Source: Clostridiales bacterium
GTDB taxonomy: Bacteria > Bacillota > Clostridia > Oscillospirales > Oscillospiraceae
DNA length: 37,159 bases
Direction of reading: 5' to 3'
NCBI GenBank assembly: GCA_004555705.1
Contig: SFHI01000019.1
Span: forward strand, 1 to 37,159
The translations under genes and the position numbers were made by a program. Shown here in pieces: positions 33,600 through 37,159 of this stretch (position 1 is the first letter of the stretch; every line of letters starts with the position of its first letter). Below the pieces are notes generated by a model. The model was not told the origin of the DNA. It saw nothing but the letters and a program-made list of their open reading frames with translations, and searched no databases.

Positions 33600-33775
33600 A
33601 AATTGTTGTTTGCAGTTTTGGGACATGCTGCGTTGATACCGTAGGGGCGGATATTATCCGCCCGAAACGTTCCGATTACTGAGCATTTCCGATAAAAACG
33701 GGGGCACTGTCGATACCGTCACCAAAGCGGGCGGCTAATAGCCGCCCCTACGATAACGAATCGCCAAACAACAAT
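33600..33775. repeat. Border element, cargo type D (copy 2)
   Basis: A variant border AAATTGTTGTTTG (33600-33612) and CAAACAACAAT (33765-33775) use the same layout as the AAATTGGTGTTTG elements with two base changes. The cargo has GTAGGGGCGGATATTATCC at the left and GGCGGCTAATAGCCGCCCC at the right, exchanged relative to copy 1 at 1180. Confidence 0.75.
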
Positions 33776-33855
33776 ATACTGGGCCGCTGGTTGGCGGCAC
33801 AGCATTTCTTTCCCGATCCTGCCGGGGGTCCGTGCAGCCGTTCCCCTGGCGGCAA

Positions 33856-34518
33856 TTATGCCTTGTCCCCTCCGGAGGGCTTGTCATAGCCAAAGGCCCC
33901 GGTCACCGCCGTAGCCGCCGAGCAGATGGCGCTCCAGGCTGCGGTGGCCACAGCACTAGCCGCTTTGGCAATGGCTTCAAGGTCTAATGCGGCTGTAATT
34001 TTTGATAAGCCTTCAATAATAATATCAAAGTCATAATTTGTCATTCCTCCCAGAATCCCAGAAATATCTGAATCATTACCTGAATTTCCCGCTGGGAGCA
34101 ATAAGGGGGGAGAGGAACGTCTACTTGAAGTATTCTTGCCTGCCTCTCCTTTACCGATAAATTCAAGACTTTGCAAGAGCAGTGCTAATGCTGTATCATA
34201 TGCCTTTCCGCCAAGAGCGCTTAGATTAGATTCTCTGGATCGTGCAGCGCGATCAGCCGCTAGTTCATCAAATGCATTGGAGACATGGGCTCCTAATTCC
34301 TCAATTGCGTTGGAAATGTCTACCCCTAGAGTAAGAATTGATTTTTCATGTTTTTCTATTAGCACGCCAATAGAAGACATCTCTTTCGATATTTGAGAGG
34401 TTAATCCTTCTTGCATTACGCATAATGTGTGTAATGATGTAGATATTTCCCTTAGTGCTCCTGTGAGTTCACATAAATCGAGTTTTACTACTGTATATTC
34501 TTCGTCTTCCTTTTCCAT
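33856..34518 (-). CDS. Coiled-coil protein with a prophage holin-like C-terminal tail
   Basis: A 220-residue protein, AT-richer than its surroundings. Residues 10-100 are long amphipathic helices (REISTSLHTLCVMQEGL, SNAIEELGAHVSNAFDEL). The middle is Ser/Pro/Gly-rich (125-155) and residues 165-210 are Ala-rich and hydrophobic. The last residues GYDKPSGGDKA are the same as those of the holin at 36742 (GYDKPSGGDNA) apart from one, and the DNA match continues past the stop. AAGGAG precedes the ATG at 7 nt or so. It is third in the operon after paralogues 4 and 3. The function is unknown; it could be a tape-measure-like or surface protein. Confidence 0.65.
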   Translation of the reverse strand: MEKEDEEYTVVKLDLCELTGALREISTSLHTLCVMQEGLTSQISKEMSSIGVLIEKHEKSILTLGVDISNAIEELGAHVSNAFDELAADRAARSRESNLSALGGKAYDTALALLLQSLEFIGKGEAGKNTSSRRSSPPLLLPAGNSGNDSDISGILGGMTNYDFDIIIEGLSKITAALDLEAIAKAASAVATAAWSAICSAATAVTGAFGYDKPSGGDKA

Positions 34519-34574
34519 CTCTCCACTCCTTGTGCGTTTTTTGGGAGCATTTACTAATAGGTATTGTGATAAAG

Positions 34575-35246
34575 TTAAGTGAAATCAGCATGACAATTCC
34601 TCTGGGCAATCTCTGCCAGCATACGATACAGTAGTTTATAGCTGGATTCATTCTCGAAAGAACAGAGGATTGTCCATTTATCCTTTTCAGCCTCCTTAAA
34701 GCTGCGGGGAAATGGCTTTTTGCAGTGAGCTGTGTCTCGGATAGACAGCCATCCGTGCAGCGGTCCCACACTGCCCTGAAACCGAACTGCCGCCAGCGTG
34801 TGAAAGGGAACGCACACAGCTTTTCCATCCGCGTTTTGGAGCTGGACTTCGGCTTCCGTTACCTGTAAACAGGCTCCCTTTGGCGCTCCGATAGACACCT
34901 GCGGATAGTTTCCCAAATATCTCCTGTAAATCGCTGTGTGCTCTGCACGAAGGAATTCCGTCTTTTGATTCCACTGATAGCCGCAATCCGGGCACAAGTA
35001 AGTCGGCTCACCCGCTTCTATTTTGTTCATCAGGAACTGATACAGCACAGAAAACAAGCTCACCATTCCTCTTGCAGCAAGGTACCAATTGAGGGCGGCG
35101 GTGTTTCTTTCCTGTATATTCCGTGATCCGCATCGAGGGCAGGGCATTCCCGCAAACCAGGCTTCCGCATCCCTGGGCTGCTTCGTCCCGTAGGAGGGGC
35201 AAAACTTACCATCGGCGCATTTCCTTCCGCAATTCGGGCAAAACAT
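34575..35246 (-). CDS. Zinc-ribbon protein with split second ribbon and PH-like domain (paralogue 3)
   Basis: A 223-residue protein. The first ribbon has lost a ligand: C3, C6 and C16 remain but position 19 is Tyr (CPSYG), one G-to-A change from paralogue 2. A second ribbon (C36, C39 ... C85, C88) is split by about 45 residues including the hydrophobic stretch YLAARGMVSLFSVLYQFLM. A PH-like segment follows (125-215, with KAVCVPFHTLAAVRFQG). It starts 107 bp after paralogue 4 and lacks the family promoter, so it is probably cotranscribed. It could attach to the membrane through the hydrophobic insertion; that is inference. Confidence 0.76.
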   Translation of the reverse strand: MFCPNCGRKCADGKFCPSYGTKQPRDAEAWFAGMPCPRCGSRNIQERNTAALNWYLAARGMVSLFSVLYQFLMNKIEAGEPTYLCPDCGYQWNQKTEFLRAEHTAIYRRYLGNYPQVSIGAPKGACLQVTEAEVQLQNADGKAVCVPFHTLAAVRFQGSVGPLHGWLSIRDTAHCKKPFPRSFKEAEKDKWTILCSFENESSYKLLYRMLAEIAQRNCHADFT

Positions 35247-35353
35247 GTTGGCTCACACTCCTTTTCTCCTGAACCAAGATTAGCTCGCTCTGAGTTCCTG
35301 CAAAGGACTTCAAAATCGACCAATCAGCACGGAAATAACCCCGCCTGTTTCCA

Positions 35354-36154
35354 TCACTTCTCCCGCCATTGGTGCCCACAGTTGAAGCAAGTACAGATGT
35401 AATTTCCGTATCTCCACCCATTGTACATTTGAAGCGCCAGTGCGATCAGCTTGGATGGCAGTTTCCCGTTCAATACCCAAATCAATCCGGGAAACATATA
35501 ACTCCGCTGGCATCTTGCCGATCCGCATTGGGGGCAGATCACGTCCGAAGCTTCAGGGGGCTTTCTTCGGGAAATCTCCTCCTCAACCGTCAGGTTGTTT
35601 TCTTCCCACGGACGCAGCAGGGAGTGAAGTTCCGCAGAAGAACCACTCCGACCTTCCCAGACCGAAGCCAGCTCTTGCTTATGCGCTGCGTCCGCTTCCC
35701 CAAAAACAGTCTGCGTTCCGCAATGGGGGCAGATCAGAATGGGAGCAGGAGATTGCCGTCTGCGGATTTCCTCCTGAACCGTCCGGCTGTTCTCCTCCCG
35801 CTGGCGCAGCAGGGGCCGGACATCCTCCAGAATATCGTCCTTTTCCCGCTCCTGTGGGTATTCCCGGTATTCTGTAGGGGCAAGCCGTCTCTTTTTTCCG
35901 GCAGTGCCTCTAATCCTTGCCTCGTACTGCCTGCCGCAATTGGGGCAGACCAGTCTTGCGGTGGGAATTATTCCGGAGCCCTTCCCCGTGAGGGGCCGGT
36001 TCTCTCCCTCATGCTCCTCCAGCAATGGCAAAATGTCCCCGAGAACATCCGTTTCGCCCTCCGCAGAACCGGAATCCTCCCCGCCGGATACATACCCGCA
36101 AACCGGGCAGACCCGGGACACTCCGCAATCCCTTCCGCAATTCGGGCAAAACAT
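35354..36154 (-). CDS. Multi-zinc-ribbon protein with three internal repeats (paralogue 4)
   Basis: A 266-residue protein. The N-terminal ribbon (C3, C6, C16, C19) is followed by three related units of about 38 residues, each with an acidic helix and ending in a CPxCG knuckle: residues 37-73, 107-145 and 173-210 (DILPLLEEHEGENR, DVRPLLRQREENS, SLLRPWEENN). The last knuckle pairs with C256/C259 across a hydrophobic insertion (FPGLIWVLNG, LIALALQMY), as in paralogue 3's second ribbon. No PH-like part was seen. It is the first gene of a three-gene operon behind a strong promoter. Confidence 0.77.
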   Translation of the reverse strand: MFCPNCGRDCGVSRVCPVCGYVSGGEDSGSAEGETDVLGDILPLLEEHEGENRPLTGKGSGIIPTARLVCPNCGRQYEARIRGTAGKKRRLAPTEYREYPQEREKDDILEDVRPLLRQREENSRTVQEEIRRRQSPAPILICPHCGTQTVFGEADAAHKQELASVWEGRSGSSAELHSLLRPWEENNLTVEEEISRRKPPEASDVICPQCGSARCQRSYMFPGLIWVLNGKLPSKLIALALQMYNGWRYGNYICTCFNCGHQWREK

Positions 36155-36183
36155 ATTGGCTCACACTCCTTTTCTTTTCCCTC

Positions 36184-36212
36184 ATTATAGAAAAGGAACG
36201 CTCCAAAATCAA
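36184..36212 (-). promoter_or_regulatory. Promoter of the zinc-ribbon operon (paralogue 4)
   Basis: On the minus strand, TTGATT (36212-36207), an exact 17-bp spacer and TATAAT (36189-36184). The spacer differs from that of paralogue 2 at only a few positions. Confidence 0.83.
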
Positions 36213-36311
36213 GGGTTCCCGGGTTATTCCCCCAGCAGTTCGTTCAGCCGCTGTTGTTCCCCGTGAAGCGGAGCCTGATGCTCCCGGAGGCGCTGCCCCA
36301 GGTCCCCCACA

Positions 36312-36357
36312 CAAAAAGCTGCCATCCCAGCGCATAACGCACCCGGATGACAGCTTC
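36312..36357 (-). terminator. Hairpin, repeat family E (copy 3)
   Basis: The same stem as at 33529: AAAAAGCTGCCATCCC facing GGATGACAGCTT, with the T run on the minus strand. The neighbouring 90 bp (GAAGCGGAGCCTGATGCTCC) are also duplicated from near 33480. Confidence 0.72.
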
Positions 36358-36379
36358 CGTTTTTCCCTGCATGACAGAT

Positions 36380-36648
36380 AAATTGGGAGTTTGTAGGGAT
36401 GCGTCCCAAATCACCTGTCATTGCCACGCCAGTGTGCGCACTGGCTCGCAATGACAGCATTTACTCGTCAAACACCAGGGCACCTCTAAAAACTACCCTT
36501 TTGGGTTTTGGGCGGATCTTTTGCTCCAACAATGCGTATCAAAAAGTCCGCAATACACCAAGTATTCCGGACTTTCCGATACTTTTGTTGAAGCAAAATC
36601 TCTCGCCCAAAACACCAAAAAGTAGTTTTTAGAGGTCGCCACCAATTT
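36380..36648. repeat. Border element A10, interrupted by a MITE-like insertion
   Basis: The left border AAATTGGGAGTTTG (36380) is followed by one type A arm pair and CAAACACCA (36469-36477). The insert 36478-36639 follows, after which CACCAATTT completes the right border (36640-36648). Confidence 0.8.
36478..36639. mobile_element. MITE-like palindrome, CACCTCTAAAAAC-ended subfamily
   Basis: The ends GGGCACCTCTAAAAACTAC and GTAGTTTTTAGAGGTCGC are inverted, and the arms stay related for about 50 bp. CACCA at 36473-36477 is repeated at 36640-36644 as a target duplication. The core, read on the minus strand, runs GGCGAGAGATTTTG, AAAGTAT, GGAATACT, GTATT and GCAAAAGATCCGCC, the same series as in the TTAA-ended element at 32157. 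Confidence 0.85.
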
Positions 36649-36741
36649 ATCTGTCCGCTGTTTGGCGGCATAGCATTTCATTTCCATTCATGGCGAAGCG
36701 ATACCGCTGCCAGGATCTATGTCCTCTTATCCTGCCGGCAA

Positions 36742-37026
36742 TTATGCGTTGTCCCCTCCGGAGGGCTTGTCATAGCCAAGGGCCCGGGGGCTGTCGCAGA
36801 CGCCCTTGGTGGTGGGGTCGTTGACGGCGTTCCAGACGCTGACCGCCACGCTCACCAGGATCACCGGGTTCTTCACCGCCTCCAGCAGCACCCCGCCCAG
36901 GGCCGCCCAGGTGGTCATGTCCTCCCACCGAAGGCCCAGGCAGGTCAGCACCGGCAGCACCACCGCCGCCGCCAGCTCCGCCCAAAAGAGAGGATTGCGG
37001 AATCTTACCTTCCAGTTGATTTTCAT
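36742..37026 (-). CDS. Phage holin, phi-LC3 family-like
   Basis: A 94-residue protein starting MKINWKVRFRNPLFWAEL, the usual opening of phi-LC3-type holins. One hydrophobic helix (about residues 12-30) is followed by a second (about 58-75, NPVILVSVAVSVWNAV), and the tail DPTTKGVCDSPRALGYDKP is characteristic. Holins permeabilise the membrane for endolysin at the end of the lytic cycle. The ATG at 37026 follows GGAGGT; an upstream in-frame start at 37065 has no site. No endolysin, portal or terminase gene is in view, so it appears to be an isolated prophage remnant. Confidence 0.85.
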   Translation of the reverse strand: MKINWKVRFRNPLFWAELAAAVVLPVLTCLGLRWEDMTTWAALGGVLLEAVKNPVILVSVAVSVWNAVNDPTTKGVCDSPRALGYDKPSGGDNA

Positions 37027-37063
37027 AAATGTACCTCCATTTCCTTCCCATACACGGACTGAC

Positions 37064-37159
37064 AAATTGGTGTTTGTACGTTTTTTCTGTCATTGCGAGC
37101 CAGTGCGCACACTGGCGTGGCAATCCCCCGGTTAGACGTACAATGTTGCGACAAGTACC
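37064..37159. repeat. Border element A11, cut by the window end
   Basis: Border AAATTGGTGTTTG (37064) and a complete left type A arm (CTGTCATTGCGAGCCAGTGC onward). The sequence runs out before the right arm. Confidence 0.8.

Noticed and set aside
33387..33626. Small open frames covering the duplicated blocks near 33480 and 36270
   Set aside because: The two copies of the block do not keep a common reading frame, so conservation is at DNA level (promoter and terminator), not protein.
4635..37159. Recurrent CTGTCATTGCGA arms taken as a CRISPR array
   Set aside because: Copies are kilobases apart, palindromic, paired in inverted orientation and without regular spacers or cas genes.

Overview
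The window looks like chromosomal DNA of a GC-rich anaerobic Firmicute, most likely a gut Clostridium-like bacterium of the Oscillospirales. Grounds are Gram-positive style ribosome sites and sigma-A promoters (several with exact 17-bp spacers), lipoproteins with Gram-positive type lipoboxes, a heterodimeric ABC exporter, MATE pumps, a murA starting with TTG, and gene families typical of that group. The placement is inference; no rRNA or other taxonomic marker is present.

Layout: (1) 1-1076: a truncated gene end, a terminator, and an AT-rich SAM methyltransferase behind a promoter overlapped by a perfect dyad. (2) 1584-4544: an RsmF-type rRNA methyltransferase and murA. (3) 4813-11019, minus strand: a lipoprotein, a metallo-beta-lactamase-fold hydrolase, a lactonase/aldose-epimerase pair and a LysR regulator. 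(4) 11428-18479, minus strand: a two-gene heterodimeric ABC exporter and two paralogous MATE pumps, the second broken by an inferred 37-bp deletion. (5) 19111-30301: a GntR/UTRA repressor divergent from a peptide-type ABC importer (lipoprotein, two permeases, two ATPases), a small membrane protein, a second MBL hydrolase, then a ceramidase-like hydrolase and an esterase. This reads as an import-and-hydrolyse locus whose substrate is unknown. (6) 30931-37159, minus strand: four proteins with the same N-terminal zinc ribbon, three carrying a possible PH-like segment, mixed with prophage debris (a phi-LC3-type holin, a tail-protein fragment, a coiled-coil protein with a holin-like tail).

The most unusual content is between the genes. 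About sixteen intergenic elements are bounded by the inverted pair AAATTGGTGTTTG / CAAACACCAATTT or a close variant. Inside the same borders lie at least four unrelated palindromic cargoes, and several elements are nested inside a further shell made of TTGACAATT-type tandem repeats. Separately there are three copies of a MITE-like palindrome of about 165 bp with one conserved core and two kinds of ends. One copy splits a reading frame that is restored exactly if a TTAA target duplication is removed; another sits in a border element flanked by a CACCA duplication.

No tRNA, rRNA, CRISPR array or transposase gene was seen.
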